Below, one piece after another: positions 31,087 through 38,685 of a stretch of DNA of 38,685 nucleotides (its first letter is position 1; each line of letters begins with the position of its first letter). The stretch is taken from positions 1 to 38,685 of the forward strand of contig CAMWCA010000033.1 of the NCBI GenBank assembly GCA_947172705.1, read 5' to 3'. The stretch is from an uncultured Lachnospiraceae bacterium. GTDB lineage: Bacteria; Bacillota; Clostridia; Lachnospirales; Lachnospiraceae. The translations under genes and the position numbers were made by a program. The notes beneath the pieces are model-generated. The model was not told the DNA's origin and did not search any database. It worked only from the letters and a program-made list of their open reading frames with translations.

Positions 31087-32221
31087 AGATAAAACTAAAT
31101 CTGTCATTCTCCTGATACTTTTTCTTTGTCTTGCACTGGGAATTGGCTACGGAATTTATTATCTTGCCGATGTTGTTTTCAATGGCTCCATTCTGGATTG
31201 GTTTGCAGAAAACTATTTTTATATTGAAGTCAAACATGTGGACTCCAAAAACGGTCCCGTCTATTACCACCGCCCCAACTGGCTCAGACTGAAATTTCTT
31301 GCGCTGACCCTGTTCTTTGCCGCGATGGTGCTTTTTGTGGTGTCTATTTACCTGACAGCTCATTTCCACGCCAAAAAGCAGGTACAGAAATCCATCTCAA
31401 AAACCAGCCGCATGCTGATCACCTATATGCATAACGACATCGACCCCAATGAAGTTTTTCCCCCTTCTTATGCAGAGGTGGCTTCCCAGATCGTCCAGAT
31501 CAAGTCCACCATGCAGCGTCATGAGCAGGCTATGAAAAATGAAACAGACCGCCGCAACGATCTGATCACCTACCTTGCCCACGATCTAAAAACGCCCCTC
31601 ACCTCCGTCATCGGCTACCTGGATCTCCTGGAAGAAGCCCCCGATATGCCTGACATCCAACGCAAAAAATACATTCACATTACCCTGGAAAAGGCACTCC
31701 GGCTGGAAAAGCTGATCAACGAATTTTTTGAGATCACCCGCTATAATCTTCAGCAGATCATTCTGGAAAAAGAAACAATCGATCTGTCCTTTATGCTGAT
31801 GCAGCTTACAGACGAATTTTATCCCCTGTTGACAGACCATGGAAACACAGTGGAGCTTCAGGCGGAAGACGATCTCACCGTCTACGGGGATTCCATGAAG
31901 CTTGCAAGAGTATTCAACAACATCCTGAAAAACGCAATCTCCTACAGCTACCCTAATTCTCCCATTAAGGTGTATGCCGGTAGGCGGGAAAAGGATATTG
32001 TGATCTGCTTTATCAATCAGGGGAAAACCATCCCCCAGGAAAAACTCAACGCGATCTTTGAAAAGTTTTTCCGCATGGATGAAGCGAGAAGCACCAACAC
32101 AGGCGGCGCAGGGCTTGGACTTGCTATTGCCAAGGAGATCGTTACCCTTCACGGGGGCACGATCAACGCTTCCAGTGAAAACGAAATGACCACTTTCAGC
32201 GTTACTCTGCCGGTGTTTTAG
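31076..32221 (+). CDS. VanS-like sensor histidine kinase
   Basis: This membrane kinase is partner to the upstream regulator. Two membrane helices (residues ~10-30 and ~75-95 of the product) frame a short extracellular loop of about 45 residues. A HAMP-like linker, the H-box YLAHDLKTPLTSVIGYLDLL, an N-box (NNILKNAISYSYPNS) and the G-boxes (GGAGLGLAIAKEIV) follow. The DHp helix including RLEKLINEFFEITRYNLQQI is close to VanS. The start is uncertain: TTG 31076 is 11 nt after a GGGGGTG site and gives 381 residues; GTG 31064 is an alternative. It overlaps the regulator's end by 11 nt. The small sensor loop suggests detection in or at the membrane, but the ligand is unknown. The long palindrome begins 9 nt after its stop. 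Confidence 0.9.
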   Translation: MKTKDKTKSVILLILFLCLALGIGYGIYYLADVVFNGSILDWFAENYFYIEVKHVDSKNGPVYYHRPNWLRLKFLALTLFFAAMVLFVVSIYLTAHFHAKKQVQKSISKTSRMLITYMHNDIDPNEVFPPSYAEVASQIVQIKSTMQRHEQAMKNETDRRNDLITYLAHDLKTPLTSVIGYLDLLEEAPDMPDIQRKKYIHITLEKALRLEKLINEFFEITRYNLQQIILEKETIDLSFMLMQLTDEFYPLLTDHGNTVELQAEDDLTVYGDSMKLARVFNNILKNAISYSYPNSPIKVYAGRREKDIVICFINQGKTIPQEKLNAIFEKFFRMDEARSTNTGGAGLGLAIAKEIVTLHGGTINASSENEMTTFSVTLPVF

Positions 32222-32230
32222 GCAGAATAG

Positions 32231-32480
32231 GCATGGAAAGCCCCGATCCATAGATGCATAAGGGCGGAGGGCTGGGGGGAAGCATAAAAAAGAAGCTTGT
32301 GGAAGCGACTTTTGCACCATGGAGATGAGACTCTGAAAATCGTGGAAGCCCATGCTGAACACGATTTTTGTCCTGGAGGCTCATCGGAATGCCCGGTGCA
32401 ACGGAGCGCCCACAAATTCTTTTTTATGCTTCCGCCCAGCCCTCCGCCCTTATGTATCTATGGATCGGGGCTTTCCATGC
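32231..32480. repeat. 250-bp palindromic non-coding element (MITE-like)
   Basis: Terminal arms 32231-32294 and 32417-32480 are inverted copies matching at 62 of 64 positions. Farther in, pairing continues in patches, and the centre has a perfect 9-bp stem (32336-32344 with 32360-32368) around a 15-nt loop. Both strands therefore encode the same peptide in their chance frames (for example FFMLPPSPPPLCIYGSGL), which explains the spurious ORFs here. There is no transposase and I saw no clear target duplication. It fills most of the gap between the VanS-like kinase and the AraC gene. It may be a miniature mobile element, or an RNA hairpin acting as a processing or attenuation signal. Confidence 0.85.
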
Positions 32481-32542
32481 GGCATTTCATCAAAATAAAA
32501 ATGTGGGGAGAGCAAGAAAAGTTCATTTATGAAAATGTTCTC

Positions 32543-32551
32543 TGCTATAAT
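32543..32551 (+). promoter_or_regulatory. Extended -10 promoter of the araC-moxR operon
   Basis: TGCTATAAT at 32543-32551 is an extended -10 with a perfect TATAAT and a weak -35 (TTCATT, 32522-32527, 18-bp spacing). It lies 25 nt before the AraC ATG and clear of the palindrome. Confidence 0.55.
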
Positions 32552-32576
32552 AGAGTAGAAAGAAGTGGGGGCAGGG

Positions 32577-33533
32577 ATGGCGGCAAATCAGGTACAGATG
32601 ATTCAAAATTTGATTCAGGTGATTGAAGAAAATATCCGGCAGGAGCTGGATTTGGATTTGATTGCGGAAAAAACGGGATTTTCCAAGTTTTATGTCCACA
32701 GGCTCTTTCGGGCGTTGACCGGAATGTCCATGATGGCATATGTGCGCGGGCGCAGGCTGACCTTAAGCTTAAGCGACCTGATCAATACCCGCTTGAATAT
32801 CATAGATATTGCGCTGAGATATCATTTTTCTCATGAACAATCCTATATCAGAGCATTTAAAAAGCAATTTCACATAACGCCGGCACAATACCGCCGCAGC
32901 CACGGCGAACTGCCTATTGTGGAGAAGTTCGATACGGCGCATTTATATGGAACAGAGCAGGGACTCCTGTCGGCGCCTCATATGTGTATGATCCCAGAAT
33001 TTTATCTCCAGGGAATCGAACGGGAAATTATTCATGACCATAACTACTATCATTACGATACCAATCAGCTTGTAAACAAATGGGAAAAAACATACCTGAA
33101 ACAGATTAAAAATAAAGTGGATGAATTTGTGTATTTTGGACTGGTACAGTACAACCAAAATCCCAAAGGACGGCTGTATGCCGCCTGTACTCAGGTAAAA
33201 GCGCCCGGGAAAACCCACGAACCGGTAAAAGGCTACACGATTCCCACCCACAACTATGTTTCCTTCCGATATGTGGGCATGCACTCTCCTTACGAAATCA
33301 CCTTCCGTACGTTGTTAGGGCTTTATGAAAACATCAACGCCTGGAAAGCGGAAACTTCTTACCTTCAGGCGGGAAATTTCCATATAGAACGTGTTGATCT
33401 GAAAAAATGCAGCGCCAGCTACTGTGAGATGGATATCTATGTCCCTATCACCTCAACGCCAAAGACTATTGATACATTTTTGCACACAGGAGAAGACAAT
33501 GGAGCGAAACAAAAAACTGAATTTCATCATTGA
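32577..33533 (+). CDS. AraC-family regulator with GyrI-like effector domain
   Basis: The 318-residue product has an N-terminal AraC/XylS DNA-binding domain: two helix-turn-helix units, LDLIAEKTGFSKFYVHRLFR and IIDIALRYHFSHEQSYIRAF, ending FKKQFHITPAQYRR. The C-terminal half (~150-300) resembles the small-molecule-binding GyrI-like/effector domain (for example KGYTIPTHNYVSFRYVG). The order HTH first, sensor second is the SoxS/Rob-plus-GyrI layout. I start at ATG 32577 following a GTGGGGG site, rather than GTG 32565. Its last 35 nt overlap the start of moxR in another frame, so it is the first gene of the moxR-DUF58-transglutaminase operon, which it likely regulates. The ligand is unknown. Confidence 0.88.
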   Translation: MAANQVQMIQNLIQVIEENIRQELDLDLIAEKTGFSKFYVHRLFRALTGMSMMAYVRGRRLTLSLSDLINTRLNIIDIALRYHFSHEQSYIRAFKKQFHITPAQYRRSHGELPIVEKFDTAHLYGTEQGLLSAPHMCMIPEFYLQGIEREIIHDHNYYHYDTNQLVNKWEKTYLKQIKNKVDEFVYFGLVQYNQNPKGRLYAACTQVKAPGKTHEPVKGYTIPTHNYVSFRYVGMHSPYEITFRTLLGLYENINAWKAETSYLQAGNFHIERVDLKKCSASYCEMDIYVPITSTPKTIDTFLHTGEDNGAKQKTEFHH

Positions 33534-34437
33534 GAACATGGAAAAGGTCATCGTTGGTAAACGGGATATCATTGAACTTGCCCTGATTACCATGCTGACA
33601 GGCGGACATCTTCTTCTGGAGGATGTGCCCGGCGTGGGAAAAACCACTCTCGGCAAGGCGCTGGCGCAGTCCATTGCCTGCAGTTTTGCCCGCATTACTT
33701 TTACGCCGGATACCCTTCCGGGAGACGTAACAGGAATGACCATCTACCACATGCAGACAGGAGAATTCCGATATATGCCGGGCGCCATAATGCATGATGT
33801 GCTGCTTGCCGATGAAATCAACCGCACCTCCCCCAAGACCCAGGCAAGCCTGCTGGAAGCCATGGAGGAAGGGCAAGTAAGCCTGGAGGGGAAAACCTAT
33901 CCCCTATCTCCTGTATTTATGGTCATTGCCACCCAGAATCCCATTGAACATCTGGGTACCTTTGCTCTTCCGGAAGCCCAGCTGGATCGTTTTCTGATGA
34001 AGGTTTCCATGGGTTATCCCCAGAAAACAGAGGAAGAGCGGGAACTGATCAGCCGTGCTTTATCCGGGCAGGATATTCGGGAGCTTAAGCCTGTTATCAC
34101 CCTGGAGGAAATGTGCCAGCTTAAGCAGGAAGCGGCTCAGGTTAAGGTTCATCCCGATCTTTTGAAATACGCTGTAGCACTGGTCAGAGCCACAAGGAAA
34201 AGCGATCTGATCCTGTTGGGGGCAAGCCCCCGTGCGGCAATTGCACTGGTAAAGGCGGCAAGAAGCCGCGCTTATCTCATGGGGCGGGACTATACCATCC
34301 CTGAAGATCTTGTGCAAATGACCCTGCCGGTACTTTCCCACCGGCTGATCCTCTCCTCCAAAGGGGAGCTGGAAGGACGCAGCATAAAAGATATTCTCTC
34401 CGCTCTTGCATATCAGGTGGAGGTTCCTGTTTTATGA
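33499..34437 (+). CDS. MoxR-family AAA+ ATPase
   Basis: MoxR ATPases act as chaperones for assembling metal- or VWA-containing complexes and usually sit with DUF58 genes. The 312-residue product has Walker A DVPGVGKTTLGKA, Walker B VLLADEINRTSPKTQASLLEAMEE, sensor I IATQNPIE, and arginine-finger/sensor II segments in LPEAQLDRFLMK and GASPRAAIALVKAA. I chose ATG 33499 with AGGAG 6 nt upstream; this start lies inside the end of the AraC gene. Its stop overlaps the DUF58 ATG (ATGA). The gene order moxR-DUF58-transglutaminase is a widespread module whose biochemical role is not settled. Confidence 0.95.
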   Translation: MERNKKLNFIIENMEKVIVGKRDIIELALITMLTGGHLLLEDVPGVGKTTLGKALAQSIACSFARITFTPDTLPGDVTGMTIYHMQTGEFRYMPGAIMHDVLLADEINRTSPKTQASLLEAMEEGQVSLEGKTYPLSPVFMVIATQNPIEHLGTFALPEAQLDRFLMKVSMGYPQKTEEERELISRALSGQDIRELKPVITLEEMCQLKQEAAQVKVHPDLLKYAVALVRATRKSDLILLGASPRAAIALVKAARSRAYLMGRDYTIPEDLVQMTLPVLSHRLILSSKGELEGRSIKDILSALAYQVEVPVL

Positions 34438-35519
34438 AAAAGATCATTTATTTTGCATTGCTGACAGGCTCTATCGTTCTTGCCAGCTACAGAGGAGGCG
34501 CAATTTCATGGCTGTTGCTCTATTTTATGTTGATGCTTCCCCTGATTGCCCTGATCTATGTTCAATATGTCTACTGCCGTTTTCGTATTGTGCAGCAGGT
34601 TGACCGATATGTAGATAAAGGCGTGCCCATTCCTTACAGTCTGAAACTGGCAAACGAAGACTGGCTGATGATGACCGGTATTGGTCTGAATTTCTATACC
34701 GATACCGTAACGGTTACAAATGATACGGGTGAAGCGGATCATCTGTTTCTCCTCCCACACCAGCATCTGGAGATGGATTTATCCCTCTCCTGCAAATACC
34801 GGGGCACCTATCCCGTAGGCGTAAAAAGCGTTTCCATTACCGATTTTTTCGATTTGTTTACCATAACCTATCCGATGATGGCACAGATCAGGCTGACTGC
34901 AAGGCCGCGGCTGCTTACCTTAGAACAGCTCCGATCCAAATTAAGCGCCCTTGATCCCAAGAAAAATCCCCTCCCTTCCGCTCTTTTGCAGGAACAGCTG
35001 GATTATGAACTGAGAAAATACATCCAGGGGGACTCCCTGCGGACCGTTCACTGGAAAAACTCAGCGCGAGCCGGAGAGCTTTTGGTTCGCAAACAAACGC
35101 CTCAGGAACTTTTTGAACTTGTGGTCATTATGGACTGTACCCCCTTTTCGGAAGAAGACGACCTGAAACGCATGCAGATGGAGGATAATGTCATTGAAGC
35201 TGCCCTTGCCCTGCTTCACGACGCCTGTCTGAAAAAAATAAAAGCCCGAATCGTCTGGTGTTCTGACAACATACAGGAGATCATGATCGACAATATGAAA
35301 AGCTTTGATATTTTCTACAATCTTTGCGCAGAACTGTGTTTTTGCTCCCGTCTTACATTAGAAGAGCTATGGAACAGCTATGAGACAAAAGCCGCAAAAA
35401 GCTCCGCTCTTTGGCTGATAGGCTGCAATATATCGCCATCTCTGCTGCAAAAGGTCGAAAAAAACTGCGAGCCGGGAAAAAAGGTTACGCTGATAGATAC
35501 CGGGACAGAACCTCTATGA
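34434..35519 (+). CDS. DUF58-domain membrane protein
   Basis: The 361-residue product has two N-terminal membrane helices (residues ~1-18 and ~22-45) and then a long soluble part with the DUF58 block LRKYIQGDSLRTVHWKNSARAGELLVRKQTPQ near residues 195-220. A VWA-like segment (FELVVIMDCTPFSEEDD) with a possible metal-site Asp follows. This is the usual partner of MoxR ATPases. It is translationally coupled to moxR by an ATGA overlap and to the transglutaminase gene by another. The specific role is unknown; by family it may be the client of MoxR at the membrane. Confidence 0.92.
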   Translation: MKKIIYFALLTGSIVLASYRGGAISWLLLYFMLMLPLIALIYVQYVYCRFRIVQQVDRYVDKGVPIPYSLKLANEDWLMMTGIGLNFYTDTVTVTNDTGEADHLFLLPHQHLEMDLSLSCKYRGTYPVGVKSVSITDFFDLFTITYPMMAQIRLTARPRLLTLEQLRSKLSALDPKKNPLPSALLQEQLDYELRKYIQGDSLRTVHWKNSARAGELLVRKQTPQELFELVVIMDCTPFSEEDDLKRMQMEDNVIEAALALLHDACLKKIKARIVWCSDNIQEIMIDNMKSFDIFYNLCAELCFCSRLTLEELWNSYETKAAKSSALWLIGCNISPSLLQKVEKNCEPGKKVTLIDTGTEPL

Positions 35520-37708
35520 AAAAGAAAAAATTTTCTTATTTAAATTATTGCGACTGGCTTTATCAGGGCGCTCTGAGCACAGGCGCCCTGTTTGTGCTGT
35601 ACGGCTTTCTGCAAAATGAACTGACGCAGATCCCCCTGTTTTTCAAAACCGAACTGCTGCTGCTCCTTATTGCCGTACTCACCTTTGCCGCACAGCTTGC
35701 ACTGATCTGCTTAGGGGAAAAGAGGGTGCTGCCTTATGCGGGTTTATGCCTGCTCTCCATAAACGCGGGCGCAGGAATTCTTTTAAACTGGCAGGGACAA
35801 GAACTTACTTTCTTCTGGCATTGCGCTGTTCTGGAAGGATCGTGCCTTGCCGCCGCATGCATAGTATATATCATACGCCAAATTCCTGTTTTAAGAGGTT
35901 GTCTGCTTTTGGCACAGGTAACAGGGCTTGTGGTTCTTGCCCTTTTGCAAATGCCCCTTCCCCCTTTATGCATATCTGTGACATTCAGCTCTCTTTTACT
36001 TTTTCTGGTAGAGCTTACTCTGTGGAATTCTCAAAATCGCCGGGAAGCCCTGGGGCTAATGCCCCTTTTTACAGCAGCGGCATTCTTACTGTGCCTTCTG
36101 CCCAGAAGCGAGAAACCGCTGGATTGGACCTGGGCGAAACAAGCCTATACGTCTTTTCAGGAAACAATTAAAATGCAGCTGGTGGATCTGGCATATCTGC
36201 TGGAAGATCAGGATCGCTTTTCTTTTTCCCATATTGGATATGGAAAAGAAGACCGCCTGGGCGGTTTCCTTATGGAAGGAGAACAGGCGCAGCTTCATAT
36301 TTACGGCAACGGCACAAAAAATCCCCTCTACCTGACAGGCGCGGTTTATGACGCATATACAGGTCAGGATTGGCAGAGGATGCCTCAGGAAGCAAGCGCA
36401 GAAATCATTCCGGAGCAGGACCCCCTGCTGAATGCCCTTGCACACAGCGTTTATTCCCACCAGCAGGAGACACTTATCTCCTCCTGTCTGATTTCCGTTG
36501 AATACCGCTTTATCAAAACCCCCGATCTTTTTCATGATCTGCACACAGTCAAACTGTACGACTATCTGCCGCCTTTTCGGGAAAATCTCCCCTGGGTCAT
36601 GGACAAAGCCCAGGGCAAGGATTTTACTTATCGAATGCTTTTCTGGGAAGTCAATGAAAAAAGCGACGAGATCCAGGCTCTGCTGCGCCAGCAAGCCTGG
36701 CAGGAAAACACCCTGTGGGACCAAGCTTTACTGCGCCAGGAAGCCCAGATCTATCAGACCTGTACCCAGCTGCCGGAGACAATTCCTTCCCGGGTATATG
36801 AGCTTGCCCATACCATTGCTGCCGATGCAGATAATGATTACGACCGCATGAAGGCATTTGCCGATTATTTATCCGATTACGACTATAGCACCGCTCCTCC
36901 CGTCTGTCCCGAGGGGCAGGATTTCACAGACTATTTTCTTTTTGACAGCAAATGCGGCTATTGCACCTATTTTGCAACTGCAATGGCTGTCCTTGGACGC
37001 TGCGAAGGAATTCCTACCCGCTACATAAAAGGCTTCATGACGCCCAAAACCTGCAGCAATTCTTCCATGGACGTTATCCTCACTGAGCAGCAGGCACATG
37101 CTTGGACGGAAGCTTATATAGAACACGTGGGATGGGTGCGTTTCGATGGGACGCCCGGCATTGAAGAAACTTCCTCAGACAGATGGACGCCTGTTGAACC
37201 CACAGGATTTCACCAGGAAGAAACTCCGCCTTTGCAAACCACCGCTCCTTTAAGTCCTTCTCCCTCGGAATCTGTCGATCCTCCTTCCGACCGCTGGGAC
37301 AGTCTTGTATTATGGGAAATTGCAGGCGCTCTGGCAATAGGATGCGCTCTATGTATCCTGCTTCTCCGAATTCGAAATGTGATGCGCCGAAGAAAATATG
37401 CGGCTGCAGATCCCACGGAAAAAGTGACCCGGCAACTAAAGCGCTTGCTTCGTCTGGGACAGCTTCAGGGCGCAGCCTTAAGGAAAGGAGAAACCCTTCA
37501 GGGCTACCAGCGCCGGATTCATGAATTATTGGACACAGAAGAATATTCCTTTGCCCAGGCATGCGATCTGTATGAAAAAATGCGATTTGGAATGAAGGCT
37601 GTTTCAACCGGAGAACTGGAATTGCTGGAACAATATGGAAACACAGTGGAAAACCGCTATCTGACAGGATGCGGTTTCTTGAAGAGGATTATTTATCGCG
37701 TGCAATGA
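35516..37708 (+). CDS. Transglutaminase-like membrane protein
   Basis: The 730-residue product has about six membrane helices in the first 210 residues, an extracytoplasmic linker and a transglutaminase-like core with the full triad: C483 in KCGYCTYFATA, H528 in AHAWTEAY and D544 in VRFDGTPG. Then come a Pro/Ser-rich stalk (PLQTTAPLSPSPSESVDPP), another membrane helix (LWEIAGALAIGCALCILLL) and a cytoplasmic C-terminal DUF4129-like tail. This is the TgpA-like layout that completes moxR-DUF58 modules. I start at ATG 35516, overlapping the DUF58 stop, not the longer frame from 35411. The triad faces the outside by topology, so it may cross-link or cleave envelope proteins; the substrate is unknown. 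Confidence 0.92.
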   Translation: MKKKKFSYLNYCDWLYQGALSTGALFVLYGFLQNELTQIPLFFKTELLLLLIAVLTFAAQLALICLGEKRVLPYAGLCLLSINAGAGILLNWQGQELTFFWHCAVLEGSCLAAACIVYIIRQIPVLRGCLLLAQVTGLVVLALLQMPLPPLCISVTFSSLLLFLVELTLWNSQNRREALGLMPLFTAAAFLLCLLPRSEKPLDWTWAKQAYTSFQETIKMQLVDLAYLLEDQDRFSFSHIGYGKEDRLGGFLMEGEQAQLHIYGNGTKNPLYLTGAVYDAYTGQDWQRMPQEASAEIIPEQDPLLNALAHSVYSHQQETLISSCLISVEYRFIKTPDLFHDLHTVKLYDYLPPFRENLPWVMDKAQGKDFTYRMLFWEVNEKSDEIQALLRQQAWQENTLWDQALLRQEAQIYQTCTQLPETIPSRVYELAHTIAADADNDYDRMKAFADYLSDYDYSTAPPVCPEGQDFTDYFLFDSKCGYCTYFATAMAVLGRCEGIPTRYIKGFMTPKTCSNSSMDVILTEQQAHAWTEAYIEHVGWVRFDGTPGIEETSSDRWTPVEPTGFHQEETPPLQTTAPLSPSPSESVDPPSDRWDSLVLWEIAGALAIGCALCILLLRIRNVMRRRKYAAADPTEKVTRQLKRLLRLGQLQGAALRKGETLQGYQRRIHELLDTEEYSFAQACDLYEKMRFGMKAVSTGELELLEQYGNTVENRYLTGCGFLKRIIYRVQ

Positions 37709-37762
37709 TTTATTGCAAATTATGTTTTCCCGTTAGAAAAGCAACTTATATCTTCTGTTGCG

Positions 37763-38185
37763 CTAGTCTTTATCTAACTGTTCCATACAATACTGTTCAA
37801 CTAACCGGATAAATTCATCCGCCACAGCGACCTGGCGCTCTGACTCATCATGACTTGCTACATAAAAATCATCATAGTCGCTGGCATGCCTGATTTCTTC
37901 CGCCTCGCCAATTTTTCTTCCTATTTTTCTGGGAAATATTCCAGTTTTCACATAATCTTTGTTAAAGTTGCTGATTGCATCCTTATGGCGTTTATATGCC
38001 TTCCCATTCAAAGCGTGTATTGCATTGATAGCATGAAAAATCGCATAATATGCGCGGTTATTCGCCCCTTTATATTCTTCGGCTGCTAATAAAATCCTTG
38101 CCGATTTCAGACTGCTTTTTGATGTCTGAAGACGATACATAGCAAGATCTTTCCTTGTACCAAAATCATCTCTAGGCGGCTCCAT
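37763..38185 (-). CDS. HEPN-domain protein (HepT-like toxin)
   Basis: HEPN proteins paired with MNT nucleotidyltransferases form toxin-antitoxin systems in which HEPN is usually an RNase. The 140-residue product has the helical HEPN fold with the R-x6-H motif in NRAYYAIFHA, and the family blocks KDAISNFNKDYVKTGIFPRK and IRHASDYDDFYVASHDESE. The ATG at 38185 lies inside the end of the MNT gene (14-nt overlap); ATG 38140, after AAGGAAAG, is an alternative but would cut the usual N-terminal helix. It is the second gene of the pair. No Tyr two residues after the motif His is seen, unlike the RX4HXY form known from Shewanella HepT. Confidence 0.88.
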   Translation of the reverse strand: MEPPRDDFGTRKDLAMYRLQTSKSSLKSARILLAAEEYKGANNRAYYAIFHAINAIHALNGKAYKRHKDAISNFNKDYVKTGIFPRKIGRKIGEAEEIRHASDYDDFYVASHDESERQVAVADEFIRLVEQYCMEQLDKD

Positions 38186-38513
38186 ACAGAACAATCCCCT
38201 CTCTCTCTATATTCGCGTAAAACGAATAATTAACAGACCATTTTCTAAAATGATCCTCACTTTTAGCAATAGGCTTTATATCAACATCATTATCTAAATT
38301 GAAATCATATGTCATATAAGAAAGTTGCTGGCTATACATTTTTAATTCCAAATCGGACATGTCCAAAAGTATCATAATATCTATATCCGAATCCTCCCTA
38401 AAATCGCCGCGGGCATAGGAACCATATAAAATTATCTTACGCAAATGCGAACCGTATATCTTTTTGATTTCTACAATATATTGTTCTATCATACTTTGCA
38501 TGATCTTTGGCAT
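38172..38513 (-). CDS. MNT-domain nucleotidyltransferase (MntA-like antitoxin)
   Basis: The 113-residue product is a minimal nucleotidyltransferase. It has GSYARGDFREDSDIDI, which is exactly GSx10DxD, and a third acidic strand in LDNDVDIKPI, so the catalytic site looks complete. In characterised type VII systems MntA attaches AMP to HepT to neutralise it; that activity is inferred here from family and pairing. I start at ATG 38513 with a strong AAAGGAGGT ribosome site, not at the in-frame start 38540. Promoter and inverted repeat lie upstream, so the pair probably forms an autonomous, autoregulated unit. It lies convergent with the transglutaminase operon. Confidence 0.9.
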   Translation of the reverse strand: MPKIMQSMIEQYIVEIKKIYGSHLRKIILYGSYARGDFREDSDIDIMILLDMSDLELKMYSQQLSYMTYDFNLDNDVDIKPIAKSEDHFRKWSVNYSFYANIEREGIVLYGAA

Positions 38514-38531
38514 AAATTTACCTCCTTTCAG

Positions 38532-38574
38532 AGTGGACATATATCAATAACCTATTAATATCATTATATCCACT
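38532..38574. repeat. Inverted repeat overlapping the MNT/HEPN promoter (candidate operator)
   Basis: AGTGGACATATA (38532-38543) and TATATCCACT (38565-38574) are inverted copies apart from a 2-base insertion. The right arm overlaps the -10 box, and the left arm lies in the leader just before the ribosome site. This placement suits repression or an mRNA hairpin; I have no direct evidence for either. Confidence 0.45.
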
Positions 38575-38591
38575 TTTTTAATTGCTCACAA
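38563..38591 (-). promoter_or_regulatory. SigA-like promoter of the MNT/HEPN operon
   Basis: TTGTGA (38586-38591), a 17-bp spacer and a perfect TATAAT (38563-38568) lie on the minus strand, 50 nt before the MNT ATG. Beyond it, 38592-38685 shows no gene that I can support. Confidence 0.65.
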
Positions 38592-38685
38592 GCTTTTAAT
38601 CTGCACAAAAAAGAGAAGAATGAGAACCCGGTTACTTTTCACACCGACGCCAGGGTTTGAGATACGGGGTCAGGCAGAAAGGGGA

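Noticed and set aside
30388..32221. Vancomycin-resistance locus
   Set aside because: Only a VanRS-like regulator pair is present; no ligase, dehydrogenase or D,D-dipeptidase genes are in the window.
32202..32415. Short minus- and plus-strand ORFs over the palindrome with Pro-rich peptides
   Set aside because: Both strands give the same peptide because the DNA is an inverted repeat. There are no ribosome sites, and composition is non-coding.
37701..37760. Terminator between the transglutaminase and HEPN genes
   Set aside because: Small stems (TGCAAT/ATTGCA and GCAAC/GTTGC) occur, but neither has a T run or enough pairs.

Overview
The window looks like a chromosomal segment of a spore-forming, flagellated Firmicute, most likely a member of the Lachnospiraceae. 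I base this on CodY, SigK, SpoIIP and GPR, on a flagellar basal-body operon beginning next to codY, on strong AGGAGG-type ribosome sites, and on small protein families I associate with that group. This assignment is from recognition, not from a search. Positions 1 to about 27,480 are almost entirely minus-strand genes, and rpsT is the only plus-strand gene there. From 27,644 to 37,708 the genes are mostly on the plus strand.

Region 1 (1-9,574), read in the minus direction: comM, dprA, a 58-residue protein, a prepilin-peptidase-like protein, topA, codY, then flgB-flgC-fliE-fliF, with fliF cut by the window edge. The order dprA-topA-codY-flgB is an old Firmicute arrangement; the trmFO, xerC and hslVU genes that sit there in Bacillus are absent. 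topA, codY and flgB each have a recognisable SigA-type promoter.

Region 2 (9,600-12,050) is an AT-rich accessory insert. It holds a two-gene AAA ATPase plus RloB cassette of the AbiL (RloA/RloB) abortive-infection type, bracketed by two 66-bp direct repeats that match at 64 positions. Each repeat carries a terminator-like hairpin. Next to one copy is a tiny promoter-ORF-terminator unit coding for 32 residues, whose start resembles the N-terminus of the multicopy AAA-ATPase-like/DUF1703 proteins.

Region 3 (12,092-26,427) is housekeeping and sporulation: sigK (uninterrupted, no pro-sequence), hemW, lepA, spoIIP, gpr, divergent rpsT, a secreted trypsin-like protease, the RNase P RNA gene, a TGS-uridine kinase fusion, trmK, rpoD, dnaG and dgt. 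The last three form a macromolecular-synthesis cluster.

Region 4 (26,552-30,127) has an acetyl-esterase-like hydrolase divergent from a condensation/acetyltransferase-like protein and a zinc-ribbon membrane protein, plus a convergent small protein. I regard the first three as a candidate acyl-transfer/acyl-removal module of unknown substrate.

Region 5 (30,388-37,708) has a VanR/VanS-like two-component pair without van resistance genes, a 250-bp palindromic non-coding element, and an overlapping operon araC-moxR-DUF58-transglutaminase.

Region 6 (37,763-38,685) is a minus-strand MNT/HEPN toxin-antitoxin pair with its own promoter overlapped by an inverted repeat. I see no gene in the last ~90 bases. 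I found no tRNA gene, no CRISPR array, and no intact transposase or integrase.
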